Of a stretch of 64,000 bases of DNA, positions 23,693 through 36,165 are shown piece by piece. The stretch is from Melastoma dodecandrum (Eukaryota; Streptophyta; Magnoliopsida; Myrtales; Melastomataceae), in assembly GCA_029817715.1 (NCBI GenBank), contig JARUPY010000353.1, forward strand, positions 513,501-577,500, given 5' to 3'. The notes beneath the pieces are model-generated. The model did no database searches, was not told where the DNA came from, and worked only from the letters and a program-made list of their open reading frames with translations. The first letter of the stretch is position 1, and every line of letters starts with the position of its first letter. The position numbers and the translations under genes are program-made.

Positions 23693-26461
23693 GATCTTCC
23701 CCACTCATCAAGAAACTCCATGCCTATAAAAAAAAACACAAAAGAAGAAGAAGAAGAAAAATCCAAAACCACAAACTTTTGGCATTTTAAACAAATCCAA
23801 ATAATGAGACACATACATCTAAACACCAATCCGTGCGGTCAACCACATACCATGAACCAAACATTTGTAACCCACGTCAACAATTACAATTCTTTATTCA
23901 AGCATGACTGCAAGAAAGCAACTTGAATCGGGATTTTCAACACCGACCCAAATCCAAACACGCTCTCAAAACAGATGGATTTTTCTGGGTAAGACCGAGG
24001 GAATCACGAGGTTCATGCGGGTTCCAAGAAAAATCATACCTTTTCCTTTCAGGGAGCCAATAATGGAGAGGAAGAACAGGGACGTGGCAATGACAACCCA
24101 GCTGAGGAAAAGGACATTGCTTTTAATTTGCCTAAGGATTAAGGTTTGTTTTTGTGGTTCTCTTCCTCAGGTAAGTTGTCCAATTCGGACAGACATAGCT
24201 GTGCTTAGTAGGAGATGGACTTATAGGCGCCGTCATCGAGAACATCAGTTACATGTCGTAGTCAGCTAACAACATCCATGTTTTTGATGTAATTTTGATT
24301 CGGATAAGGTTCAGCTTTACTGGGATAAGATGCCTGAAAGGATGTAGTAATCATGATTCATGGAGTGGGGGGCAAGATAAAATTGTCCAGACAAAGGGAT
24401 TGATTGATTAAGAGGTACAAGTTGAGAGTACATAGAAGGGCAATAGACTGCAATTTTGGTAAAAATTCTGACCTAGTCATGAACATGAGCCGACCAGTTG
24501 GTAGGTCCACCAACCTCACCAGGACCATGATGCAGCCCCGACGCCTTGACGGCAAAAACATATGCTCTTGGTCGGCCAACGCGTAGATGGCAAGGTTTTG
24601 TAAATAGACACTTGAACCGACCAGTATCGAACATAACATACAACAGGCATGAGATTTTCTCCGGAATGTAATGTCCATCCTCAGATGGCTTCTGATTGAC
24701 TCAAGTCGAGTTAGCAGGCGAAAGATACTATTGAGATCAGTCGCCGAATAAATCATCGTCCTTTTCTTCCTCAACAACAGGGTTGGAGTTATCTGAGGAC
24801 CCAGCTGGTTTCTTCTGCAGATCCTGGGAAGGAAAATGGATGCCCGAGTTATTACACGGGTTTGCCCAACCAGAGCCAACTTTCCCAGAGAATGATTCAC
24901 CGTAGAGATCATCGTATATCCCTTGTTTCGGAGGTTTCTTGACTTTGTTCAGAGCCTGTTGCAACCTCTCTGTTACGCCTTTCTGGGAATTGTCTTCCTT
25001 GGTTGAGGAGCGTTCCTTGCCTTTCGGTATGATTGTCGTTTGTACGAGGGACTCGTACTTCCCAACAAGACTTCCCTCTTTCACACCAATTGGACCGGGT
25101 TCGGTATCCACATCTGCACCGTCCGATATCCCAACGACCTCCACTAGCTCTCCACCCGCCTGATCCCTAAATGTCACCCGCATTTTCCTGGCCTTCTTGA
25201 TGGCTCTATCAGATTGAGGCCTCTCGCTTCTATCTGTTGATCCAACCTCCATACTAGAGTTCCCGAGACCATATCGATTCACAAGGGTATTGTATGCCAA
25301 AACAGCTTCTTCGTCAGAAGGATCTGGAGGTGGAGGTAAATTAATCTCTGCGGCCAGTGGGGCTGGCGGAAAAAGGGCCGCATTGTTCTTCCTCAATATG
25401 TAAGTCCTAGTTGAGGCCGCAAATTTCAATGATTGCCCCACTTCGAGTTCAACAGGACTGTCTCTTGTTAACCTCTCATTTGCTACAAATGTCCCGTGCG
25501 CAGATCCCAGATCAATTACGTAAATGCTGTAAAAACAAGCAATGTCTCATAAATAAGGCTCAAACATGCTTGATTTGAACAAATACATCTTCATTTTTAA
25601 CTGTTGAAGAAAATAATAGGTAATAAAGCCTGACATCAGAACGAACGCATCTAACTAGAGCACCCACAATGTTAATAGTGACATGAACAGGATATACCGA
25701 TCCAAGAACTTTAAAAGAGACAAAATGATAAGCCTTCTGCGACGGGTAATATAACAAAGGAAAAAAAATTAGATATTCTATGCTCATAGCAGGTATAAAC
25801 AAGACACCAGGACAGAAGTTGAGTAAGAGATATATCATTTAGTCTCCTCTATGGCAGAATAGATGACAGGACTATCACTAGTTAAGTCATTTCTTCTAAT
25901 ACTGGGGTTGAAGAAGCAAAAAGCAAAAAGCTCCAAACTGTCAGCTATTCTGAACTGAAATGCTAAAAATAACACAGACGATTCACAGTGTTCCCTTTAA
26001 CACTAGTGGTGGACAGTCAGGATCATGCAACAAATCACAATAAACAGCAGAACACAGCCCAATGTTGAACAGATGCTTCTAAACATTGAGGAAGCATCGT
26101 CAAGAATTAGATCCTCGTTCATTATAGCATCAGTCACACAGAATAAAAGTTAAAGCAATACAGAAGCATGAGAAAAGATGTCCAACCTTCCGTTTTTGTG
26201 AGGAACAACAGCAGCATGCTGCCGTGAAACAGACTGATGGTCCAACACGAAGTCGCAAGTCTGCAACTGCCTTCCGAATATCTGTCTCCTCTTGTCCAAG
26301 TAAATCTTATCGAGGACTTCACCATCCTTCAATACCTCCAGAAAGTACACTCCGGGCCTAGGCTCAATTGCCCAATCAGGCGGGTGCCAAGTTGACTGCC
26401 CTCCGCCCACTTGAGTGATTGACGTTTGCCCAACAAGCGGGGCAGCCTCCGGCACAACAGA
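23622..26461. repeat. Segmental duplication, copy B
   Basis: Same orientation and gene order as 4552-7361, about 19 kb away. Differences include an extra ~26 bp near 25603, an insertion near 24354, and a deletion relative to copy A near 23808-23816. The coding parts differ at only a few positions. Copy B continues into the true 5' end of the NIPP1-like gene, beyond the limit of copy A. Confidence 0.9.
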
Positions 26462-26665
26462 CCCAGATTTCTGCGGCTCAGGGATCTGATTCAGGCGCTG
26501 CTCTTGCTTGTCATGGTTTTGCGATTGTACATAATGATTGGGGGCATGATTTGTCGATTTCGGGATGGCTTGGGCAGTGGTCGTAACACCAGAACCTGCT
26601 GAAACCGAGAATGGTTCCAGGGACTGCGCCTTCTTAAACCTATCGAGGCCAGCCCGCCCGTACAT
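24737..26665 (-). CDS. NIPP1-type FHA protein, PP1 regulator homologue (intact copy B)
   Basis: Two exons, 26665-26187 and 25526-24737, give 422 aa. Starting at MYGRAGLDRFKK, the protein has a proline/glutamine-rich N-terminal part, then an FHA domain (residues ~105-205) with FGR, DHQSVSRQHAAVV and GSAHGTF motifs. It then has RVTF, the RVxF-type docking site for protein phosphatase 1, followed by VGKYESLVQTTIIPKGK, which parallels the NIPP1 sequence after its RVTF. Animal NIPP1 is a nuclear PP1 targeting subunit that binds spliceosome phosphoproteins through its FHA domain. The same role here is inferred. I recall the Arabidopsis homologue as AT5G47790. The ATG was chosen because MYGRAGLDRF is the family's conserved start; an upstream in-frame Met lies 24 bp earlier. 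At the exon junction this copy codes Ser where copy A keeps Arg. Confidence 0.9.
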
Positions 26666-26943
26666 CCCTTTCTCCTTCCAACGCTTCAAGCTCCTAAATC
26701 AACTATCGGTGCCTAACCAAACCAGACCCCACCAAATCCATCCTACAGCCGCAACAGAAACACCGCAACTGACATGACGCCTGAAACTACGCTCAATACC
26801 CGTCGAATCCCAGGTTCAATCGACTATGCTCCAGCACACAGGAGTATAAACACAGGAAATGACGATCCCGGCACTAAATCGGACGAAGGCGGATCGATCC
26901 AGCGATAGCCAAGCAAGAGGGTAAAGCCTCGTGACGCAAAGAA

Positions 26944-26964
26944 TCGCTCTAGGGTTAGGGTTAG
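26944..26964 (-). promoter_or_regulatory. Telo-box (AACCCTAA-type) tandem upstream of NIPP1 gene
   Basis: The plus strand has repeated AGGGTT units; the minus strand therefore reads CCCTAACCCTAACCCTAGA about 290 bp upstream of the NIPP1 start codon. Telo-boxes are common in promoters or 5' UTRs of plant genes for nuclear and translation functions. Confidence 0.65.
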
Positions 26965-27441
26965 GGAGAGCGGCGGTGGTGCCGGTCGCCGGATGCAGCC
27001 GTCGGAGTAAAAGTGGCCTTTGCAAAAATGAGTGTATATAAATCCAACGGTTGAGGGAGATTTCAGGATTTATCGTCAAAATTCCTCAATTTCTTTGTAT
27101 TTAAATATTTCGTAACTAATTCGATTCGAGTCGCGTAAATACGTACGTGCCTGTGAATTCCGATAATGGAATAAGTTGACGGCAGTGTCGAAGCCCGAAC
27201 TGACCTCGGGATGGCCTTCACGGAAGACATTTTGTATTGCCGAGGACTCCCGAGATTTCGAGCACAGAGCATGTGCGTGACTTGAATGCTACCGTTTCCC
27301 GGATCCCGTCAGCCAACTACAGTCATCGTTCTGCTGCCGAGGAGGTCCCGGCGGTTTGGTCAGCAGGCTCCTCTTTTCGCCATTCTGCTGGGACAAAAAG
27401 GCTTCTTCCAAAGTCCTAAACACAACTTTTGGACACCTTCG

Positions 27442-30400
27442 CTAATTCTCATGTCTCGAAGCGTACTCCTTCTCGACTGCAGCCAGTATCACCTTTACGC
27501 GATCTTGTAGGTGCGAGAGCAAGTTTCTTGAGATCCTCTTTTGGTGCTTCGAGCTTTTCAGCCACGTGATGCCGAAAAACATTCTCACATTGCATCGCCT
27601 GGACTGCAACGGCACATCCTCGATTTGGTATCTCAGGTGAAGCTACAAAAATGAGATGAAACACGCAAACGTTATAGCGGAATCCGTATCGAATGTGGCG
27701 AGAAAGAGGAGCATACGTTGAAGTAGTCGCCGACTGGAATTCCATGAAGAGTCATGACTTCTTCGAGCAGCCAGGTGTTCTCCGAGGGATTGGACTTCTG
27801 CTGACTACTCGTGACGTCTCCACTGTAATGAGAAACACGTTTATCGAATCTGAAATATACTTGCCTCTCGAAGACATCGGGCTTCTCGGACTCCCATGGT
27901 GTACACGAGTAATTGAGGCAACCGGTCTTCTCCATGATCCCGCGCTCCATATCTTCGCCCCCGAAAACTTCCATGAAGAAGCTCATCTATGGGAATAAAG
28001 CAGAAAGATTTTACTTGACTTCTGCTCGGAGAAATTAAGGAGAAGGAGCGCCTGACTTAGAAGTTGGCAAAAGACTACTCACTGGAACACCAAGAACGGA
28101 TGAATGGAGCTCGGACAAACTGACATCCTCAAGACCCAAGAAGGAGCCGTCCTCTTCGGTAACAAGACTCTTGCATTCAGATTCTTCTTCGACTGTGTTT
28201 ACCTTCTGTTCCGAACTCAAAGATCTGGCCTTCCAAAGAGCCATGATCATCCTGCCGAGAACAAACACGTTAAGGTTATGAAGCTACATGTTTCAGCAAC
28301 CCGTGCATCCTAGCACACCGTCCGTGACATTTTTCAGCAACCCGGTGCATCCAAGCACACCGTCCGTGCTAATCTGACATTTAATATGCTTTAACCTAAT
28401 AGGCTGATATGATATTGCACAACCACGAAACGAAATACGGAAATCGAGGAACATCGTTGTGAAAACTCTTGCCGTTTTTTGCCTTACCTGTGGGTGACAT
28501 TGAAAGATAAAAATGATTGGAACTGAAACTTTAGCCTGCCTTCCTCGTCTTGGGTCTTAGCGCCATGCCTTGCATCCATCCCTCTGCCCTGCTTAAGGGT
28601 CATGCTAATAACCGGCCGACCCATCGAAGAAAGACTCGGAGATATAACTTGAATATCTTCTATGTCCTCCCAGAGGAAAAAGAACTTCGTCTTCTGACCG
28701 AATAGATTAGCATAAAAGCCAATTATCCTCGCAGAAAGAAAAAGACGTCCCTACAAATCGGCAACCAAAACAATCAAGCACGACTTATGGGGACCTGCAA
28801 AACGTGGTAACTGCGAGCACACACCTGAAGAAGCAACCTGCGTTTCAGGTGACAGGAAAAATCATCAATAAGAAACTCCTCTGGCGGCAGACCAAAGAGC
28901 TTCTGGAAGGCGGAATTTGTTTGGGGAGACCTCACGTTTATCTACGATTTTTATCAACCGTCAGTCGACAGTAATCACAGAAGCGGCATAAACGCCGGAA
29001 GAAAGAAGCGGGCTTACCTTTTTCCCTACTTCCTTCTCCATCTTGCTGAGGTAATCTCTATCAACATTTTTACCTCTTGTGTTTTTTAGGAAGATCCTCA
29101 AGTGCAGCTTGGACTGGAAGGCCTGAGCTAACTTCCCACAAAGAGGGACCCAGAAATCCGCAAGATCGGCAATGTTCGTTCTCACAAAGTTAATCTCAGC
29201 ATGTCCAAGCGATGTAGCTTCAGCAAAAGATCCGTTGAAATAAAAAACATCAACGTCAAGCACTGAAGGAGGATCTTCCATTGCATCGAATTCTAATATC
29301 TCTGAAAGATCCAGAATATGATTTAACACATCAACGATTCACTTCAGGAAAAGATAAAAAGAGACAACTTTCCCAAGTCAAAAAGATCAAACTAGAAGCT
29401 CCATCGGAGAACCAGGACGAAGCCAAGGGACAGGAAAATTCACCATTCCACAGAGGGTCAGAGTTGTGAAACTTGATTGAGCTTGTTCTTGTCTTTCCAT
29501 TGCAGGTAAAGACCACATATGGATCTGAGAAGCCACTTGAATCAACAGCAGCTAAGTTTGTTCCTTCAATTAAGGCAACTGTTAGCAACCACCCATCGCC
29601 TTGAGCCCTTACTCCATGATCACTATCTGCAATATGAATGGAAGAAAGACATTAGGTAAATTCATGATAATGATTCGACAGTTATTATTCGAGCATAAAC
29701 GGAAGACTCGTCATCAGGACACTTAGAAGCAAGCAGTAGTAAATGATGCATACTGGTACATCCATCTTTCATGACAATGGTGATTAAAAAAGAAAGATCG
29801 CAGAGCCTTACCTTTATGACTTCTGGCCTGGATGAACCGTGAGATTAGGCCCAATGATCGCTTGCCGAGGAGTGCTAATATGCCACCCACAATGACTTCT
29901 CCAATTGAATCGGGAAGGTCCAATCTAACAAGTTCCAAACCCTGAATCGTGCTCGGTAACACAAGCCATATGTGGACAGCAACATACAGGCCGATTAAAA
30001 TAGTGGACAACATAGTGAAATTTGCAAAGTATTGCAGAGCTAGCCTCCAATCTGACAGCGGTTCTGGCTGTAATGAAGCCAACAACTGTTCCTTGTCGGA
30101 ACCAATGTCCTTGGGATCCACAGTCTTAACGTTCTGACTCAGAAAGTTAGCAAAAAGCTCGAAGCTGTCCCTCAGTCCCTGCCTGGCTCCACTTTCTATC
30201 ATCCCTTTCATCATAGTACTTTGCAGGAAATTCATCCTCCAGGAAATTACCAGTCGAGAGGACGGCTCCCCGGATGGTAACTCTAGCCCTGGCATAATAC
30301 AGTAAAGCAACTCTGTCCTGAATGTACTTCCATACATTACATCTGGAATGCTGACACTGGCCAAGACTGCATAAACGTTCCCATCTGCTTTCAAGTAGAC

Positions 30401-31630
30401 CTGATCCTCAGTACCTTTCACGGCTTTAATCAATTTTGTAGCTCCCTTAATGTAAGTTACCACTCTTTTCAGGCTCTGTCCTTCGTTGTCAAAGTTCCAG
30501 GACCCTAGTTGCAGTTCTGTTGTTCCTTGCACTTCAGCTAACGACCTAGGAAAGGTCGAATCGGGTTTAAAAAGCATCATGTTTAGGTCAGATGGCGATA
30601 TCTGATATAGTTGATCCAGAAGTACTCCGCCACTCAAGTTATCCGGAATTTCATCCCCTTGCTCACGGGACTCCATAATTTTCATGACTTCATCAAAATC
30701 AGGCGGGGAAAATTGGTCCTCTGATTGGACTGGATCAGATTCAAGAACAGAAGCTTCTTCATGGAGTTCAGTTGAGTCGATGCTCCTGCTTGAGGTGGTT
30801 GAAGCCCCGTCAGTATTCCTGCTAAAGATCTTAGCAAAACGACCTGCAAACGTCTTCCGGGAACTCGATTTTTCTTCCTTCAAGGGTGCAATTTCTTCCA
30901 GCCTTATAGGAGAAGGCATTGTGGACATGTCACTGAAAGAGGCTAAGTTCGATTCAACCGAGGGATCACAATGCTTGAGGCTCATATATTCTCCACTCCT
31001 AGTACTTTCAGAGAATGCACCGCTTTGTGCAAAGTAAATAGCTAATAGAATTTCACCTGACATTGAAGAAGATAAATTCCTCAGTGCAGTTGCAACAAAG
31101 CACAACAATTTCCATCCATTACGCTTTTTTAATCAAACATCTTTGACATTGGGATTTGAATTCTCCAGTGATCCACTCAGTAATCAAGTGTCTAATTGAC
31201 GCATCTTAACATAGACGGCTAAAGGCAGTTCCAAATTCGAACCAGCGATGCACTTTCCAGATTCTAGAGAAGAAAACTTACCACAGTCCTTGTCCTTGGA
31301 CTTCTTATTCTTGGGCCGCAAGGCGTACCAGGTGGTGCCAAGAGAACCATTGTCCGCATCAAAAACACGAAAAACAGGTATCTTGACATGACCCACGAAA
31401 TCATTGTTGAAGTACTTATCTACATCCCGGATCGTGATCACGAGATCATCCTTCAAATCATCCACCCTAAAGCTAAATTCTTCTCTCCAAACCGGGTTCA
31501 AGCTCTTCTTCACCACCTTTGTCCTGAACCTATACCTCCCAAGCCGCAGCGTAGCGTATGGATCTCTCAGCCCATTGGGATTCATTGCCAGTATGTTTCT
31601 CGCCTCAATCACGCAAACATACAACTTCAT
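27442..31630 (-). CDS. C2 and GRAM domain-containing protein (VASt repeats)
   Basis: Multi-exon gene, start 31630, stop 27442, roughly 1000 aa. Exon 1 is a C2 domain (MKLYVCVIEARNILAMNPNG, DPYATLRLG, DKDCG before a GTAAGT donor). A long exon (about 31060-29815) carries a VASt/StAR-like domain (SPSDLNMMLFKPDSTF, SIPDVMYGSTF) and a hydrophobic, possible membrane segment (LSTILIGLYVAVHIWLVL). A second C2 domain follows (LLTVALIEGTNLAAVDSSG, DPYVVF). Near 28850-28500 lies a GRAM domain (LLQGRLFLSARIIGFYANLF). The final exons carry a second VASt domain (GIMEKTGCLNYSCTPWES) ending YASRHEN. The order C2-VASt-C2-GRAM-VASt matches the plant family of AT5G50170. Such proteins are thought to act at membrane contact sites in lipid transfer; function here is inferred. 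Exon limits other than the first and last were not all fixed. Confidence 0.88.
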
Positions 31631-32094
31631 CTTGTCCAAAAACTATGCTTCCCTCAACCACCCTAGATGACGAACTTTCGGCGTATGCCGCACAAACTGC
31701 TATCCGGGGATGAACCTGTCCCTCGACAGGAGGATTAAGGTTGAAACGTAAGAAAAGAAACGGTGATCCCGGCTAATGAGCTCGAAAGGGACGTCCAATC
31801 TCGCCGGACGGAATCACGAAAGACAACCCTGGCGCACGGAGTGGTGACGCCAACACTGCAGCAATACCCAGAATTTTCAGGGACAAGAAAAACAACAGGA
31901 GGATTCGTAGAATCTGGGCACGGAGCAAATTCCCGAAAGATGAAAACTTTTGGCGAATCCAACCCTTATACATTCACGAAATGGATGGAAAAACCGACAA
32001 GATGATGGTGTTTGTCTGAAAAAATCTTGAGAAACGTAAAAAAATGGGCCCATCGAGTCCGATGGACATATCAAGAAATACCCTGATTCAATCT

Positions 32095-32520
32095 ATTATT
32101 GCCATTTGCTCGACGTATCTCCCGAACTTCATCATTGGTCCGGAAATTACAGTAAATTTAGATCATGACTTAATTAATACCATAATCTTTGTTATCATTA
32201 ATTGGATGCTCGTTCGACTCCATCGTTCACCCAGAAAATAGTATGGTCATCGTTTGATTAAGATTCGTTGTCATCACTCGTTAGATATCAAGTTTCGTTA
32301 GGACTCCGTAATTTAGTCAGAAAGTAACATGTCGCTTGATTAAGACCACGGCCCGTTAACATCGATTGGACGTGGAATATTGCTCGAACTCCATCATTTG
32401 CCCAAAAATACTATGTTCCAATCATGACTTAGTTGAGAACACAACTCAATTACATTGTTCGCCTGATTTTGAATATCGTCCGGATCTTATTATTCGCTTA
32501 GAAGAGAATAGTTGTTCAAA
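32095..32520. repeat. Diverged tandem repeat, unit about 80-95 bp
   Basis: About five degenerate copies share a core such as GAACTCCATCATTTGCCC followed by AAAATA-TATG and then ATCATGACTTAGTT. Copies begin near 32113, 32212, 32290, 32374 and 32465. The array lies upstream of the C2/GRAM gene and downstream of the FPP synthase gene. Confidence 0.6.
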
Positions 32521-33152
32521 TTCATTCATATAAAAGACGTAAGTACCGTTTGAGGACACATTTCACAAAATTCATTTCCCTTCTTTCCCTTCCCTTCACC
32601 CTCCGGGCCCGACAACGTAAGTTCAGGACAGGCCAGTAAACCGAAACGATGAAATGTAATAAAATGCATTGTAATGTAATGCCGGTTCTTTACCTCATAA
32701 CTCGCTCGTCAGTACTCATTTTTGGGTCATTCTGGTCGATTTTAGGTTCAAAGCCATGTATGCATGCAAGTAATCATGTTATGTATTGAGTTATAATCGA
32801 TAAAGATGTATAGAAGAAATATTAATTCTAGTGACCCAGAATGCAATGCAACTCAAGCAGCTGAAGCAAACTGGGTTTGAATCTTTGTTCTGTTACTGGG
32901 ATTTTGGTTAGTAAAAGGAACATCATTCGACAGCCCAGAAAAAGGGAGTTTAACATTGCATTAGAAAATGGAAGTTGTCAGGAAAGGTTCCAACAACAAT
33001 TGGAATAAGGGTACAAAATGACACAACATAAGGTTACAAAGTACAGAAAGGGACACACTAGTTGGAAGGGAAGCTCGGTGTAGAAACCCAGTTCGCAAAA
33101 GTTGCGGTCTGTGATCTGATCTCGCTGTTCCTCGAATGGCCGATGGAGACCC
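32521..33152. other. Intergenic, FPP synthase 3' flank
   Basis: No coding. A stretch around 32750-32790 (CCATGTATGCATGCA) recurs at 43207-43240 beside the FPP synthase pseudogene, showing that the copied segment included this 3' flank. Confidence 0.55.
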
Positions 33153-35929
33153 TCACTTCTGCCTCTTGTAGATTTTACCCAAGAATGACTTCAGCACTGC
33201 TTGCACTGATTTGCTGGGATGAGCTTCGATGGCTGTTATCAGCTTCTCATAGCTCTGGCTCTCGTACTCGGTGAAAACACCCTGTCGAAAATTCATGGAT
33301 CAAGCCAAGCCAATAGCAATCGTGAGCTTACGTTTGATGGGTTTGAACCGTAAGACCGCAATTTTTTATTTCACTATGCAACTGCATTTTTGGTAAATAG
33401 AGGAAGAAGACTTTCGTAGTGGCACCCTGAGGCCGGCTAAAGACTCGATGTGTACCTGAAGGTTAAGCTCGTTGTAAAGGGCTTTCACCTTCGCAACGTT
33501 TTCTGGGTCAGGCTTACCGTAATTTTCCTGATATTAAGATCAAATCAGTCGTTTATAGTAAAAGCATTATGAGAAAAATACAGTAGTTGAATTTGTGAAT
33601 TTTACGTTAAGAATTTTCTTCTGATCCTCGTTGCAAATTTCCAGCGCCTTCACGACCAACCACGAGCACTTAAAATCTTCAATATCTGTCCCTATCTGTA
33701 AGCACCGGAAGGGAAGCAAAGTGCTGGTTATTACACGAGACATAAGATCAGTAGTTATATTCTCAGAGAACCGATTCTGCATTGTTAGTAGGCTAACCTT
33801 TCCGATAGTCTCAGGATCACCAAAGCAATCCAAATAATCATCCTGTTAAAGCAATCCAAGTAATCTTTGTTCGATCATTATTTTGCTTTCAAGTAACACG
33901 TCGCAACTTTTGTAAAATAATTTCTGAAGAGAGGAGCATACCTGAACTTGAAAGTAAGTCCCCATCTCAACGAGTATGTTTTGGACATCGACATGCTTCT
34001 CCAAGTTTTCACCAGACATCAGCAATGCACATGCAACCTGATTCACACATCATTGTTAGCCTTCCTTTCGTCTGGACAGGTTAAAAGAAAAAATGGCTGA
34101 TTGGCAGGAAAATAGATCAACTAGTACTTACGGGGAGATAAAATGAGTAATAGGCGGTCTTGTATTGTACAATGCGGCGATGACTGCAGGAAAAAAAATA
34201 AAACTTCATAAATCTCCATACGCAGGTAGTTTTTCAGCCCCAGTAACTTTCCAGGGAAAACCATTTTATTTTGGTGCCATTGTTGTAAAAACCTATATTG
34301 CCTTAGAAAAGCATTTCAACAACTATTAGTCTGGAACAAGAAAACATTCTAACCGCCAAGTAACGTCACTCACAGTGATAAGGTGTATTTTGATAAATCT
34401 TTCTCTCCTTCAAGAGTGGTTATCAGGTCTATCATTTGGCCTGATGCAGTCTGAAATTCCACCTGTCGATGAAAATTTAAAGTTACACTGAAGGACCGTA
34501 GAAGATAATAATATAAGGTCAACAAGCAAGTCTAAATCTCAAGTACCTCATTAAACAGATCTAGAAGATCAACGTAGTAAGGCTTTCCTCGGAAATGATT
34601 TCTAAGAATCCGGGGAATGTGATTGCGCAACACCACCCCGTCATTTATGGCAATCATCCCAATCTAACACAACAAAGATTAGGCGAAGCTCGTAAGCTAT
34701 TCCTCATGGCAGGTTCTACAAAGATGATGAGGCAGGAGGGTCACCGGGAAAGACCTTTGGTAATCTAAACCAGCAAGGCTGACCACGTCGTGTATGAGAG
34801 CTGTCCATAATGTCATCGAGTACAAGGAAGTATGCTTGAAGCTGCAATAACGATTCTCTTCATTCAACACAAGGAATTGTTTATCCAAGGATGCAGCCAT
34901 TGAAACAAGCACATATTCCTGATAAAGAAACCAGAAAAAGTTTACCCATTCAATACACCAGCCAAGGGCACTCGCGAGGAAAATCTCCTCCTCGGTAAGT
35001 TCCCTTCCCTCTATCAAATATTTGTAGCTGTCGATGACAGAAAGACCCCGGTTCAATTTTCCTGCACAGTCAAAACAACACGAGTTAGAATATCACCAAC
35101 CACAAGGTAATCCAACAAAAGTTCTGTCCGAGAGCATAATCATATCGCCAACAGCGACATCTACTGCATCCAATCAACAGATGAAGTCTCTGATTGAAGT
35201 TAAGAAGAGACTAACCTCCGGGAACATTGTAGTCGAGCATCTGCAGAGAAGAATGAGACATATTAGAAAAGCTAGAAACCAAACTCATACGAACGAGAGG
35301 AGAAGAATCAGACGGGGAAGCATAAACCGAGGGCTTCAACGCTAATACAAAATAAGGTCAAACAAGCAGCAGATTCAAATCCAAGCATGTTCAGACAGCA
35401 ATCGCCGCTACATGAAGAATTGAACAGTATATCAGCAGGGACAAAGCTACCAATTCCACGGAGATGAAGCCACGAAAAACACGGGAGAACAGGCAAAATG
35501 TGGATCCGGATTAAGATTTCTCGCAGATTGTCTCGGAGCTATGCTTACGAGACAAATCTCCCAAGAAACCCAGCCACAATACTTAAACATCAAACACCAA
35601 AAAAGCAATGTCCAGGGCAGCAGCATTTCATCGAACGTAAAGCCAGATCCACACCCTATGCTCGATTCACTCCCACCCACGACGTAGAATCAAACAGAAA
35701 CCAAAATCCACTCACTCGGGCAACAAAAATTTCACATCTTATTTCGCGTTATCAATCACAATCACCCGAAAAAGGAAAGAATCGTGGTGGGAGGAGGGGA
35801 GGGTGGGGGCGAACTTACGCGCTCGACCCACTGACGGGAATCATCGGTGAACTCGAAGGAGGGGTCTTCGAGGAGCTCCTTCTTGAGGACGGAGTAGACT
35901 TGCAGGAACTTTGGCCTGAGATCCGCCAT
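33153..35929 (-). CDS. FPS1: Farnesyl diphosphate synthase
   Basis: Twelve exons from ATG 35929 (exon 1 35929-35819) to TGA 33153, about 340 aa, the normal plant FPS size and exon number. It condenses IPP with DMAPP and then GPP to make farnesyl diphosphate for sterols, sesquiterpenes and protein prenylation. The first Asp-rich motif is in [20 protein letters not shown] (exon 4, ~34842-34753). The second is [15 protein letters not shown] (~33843-33799). The protein starts [20 protein letters not shown] and ends [13 protein letters not shown]. There is no N-terminal extension, so the cytosolic form is predicted. A GA-rich purine tract precedes the start codon. All exons join in frame. It corresponds to AT5G47770 (FPS1) in the syntenic block I recall. 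Remnants of a second copy lie at 43200-48620. Confidence 0.95.
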
Positions 35930-35930
35930 T

Positions 35931-36165
35931 GGAGGAAGAGGAAGAGGAAGAGGAGGAAGAGGAATGGGAAGAAGGAGAAGAAGATGGGGGTGGGGGGGGA
36001 GAGTCAGGAGGTGTTTAAGGTGTCTGCCCTCCTGTTTAGTCGGAAGGACACACAAAAATAGTGATGGGATGGTGGTGGTGGTTGTCGTTGTTTGTTATAG
36101 TGTGTGTGAGAAGACTGTGTGTTTTGTGCGTGTGTGAGAGAGAGAGAGAGGGGAGGGAAGATGAT
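35931..36165. repeat. GA-rich tract and (GA)n microsatellite in the FPS 5' region
   Basis: GAGGAA-type purine repeats at 35931-35985 and a GAGAGA run at about 36135-36152, directly upstream of the FPP synthase start codon. Low-complexity purine tracts of this kind are frequent in plant 5' UTRs. Confidence 0.8.

Noticed and set aside
35498..36061. 187-codon plus-strand frame over the FPS first exon
   Set aside because: Antisense to the clear FPS exon 1 and its purine-rich 5' UTR; basic low-complexity translation.
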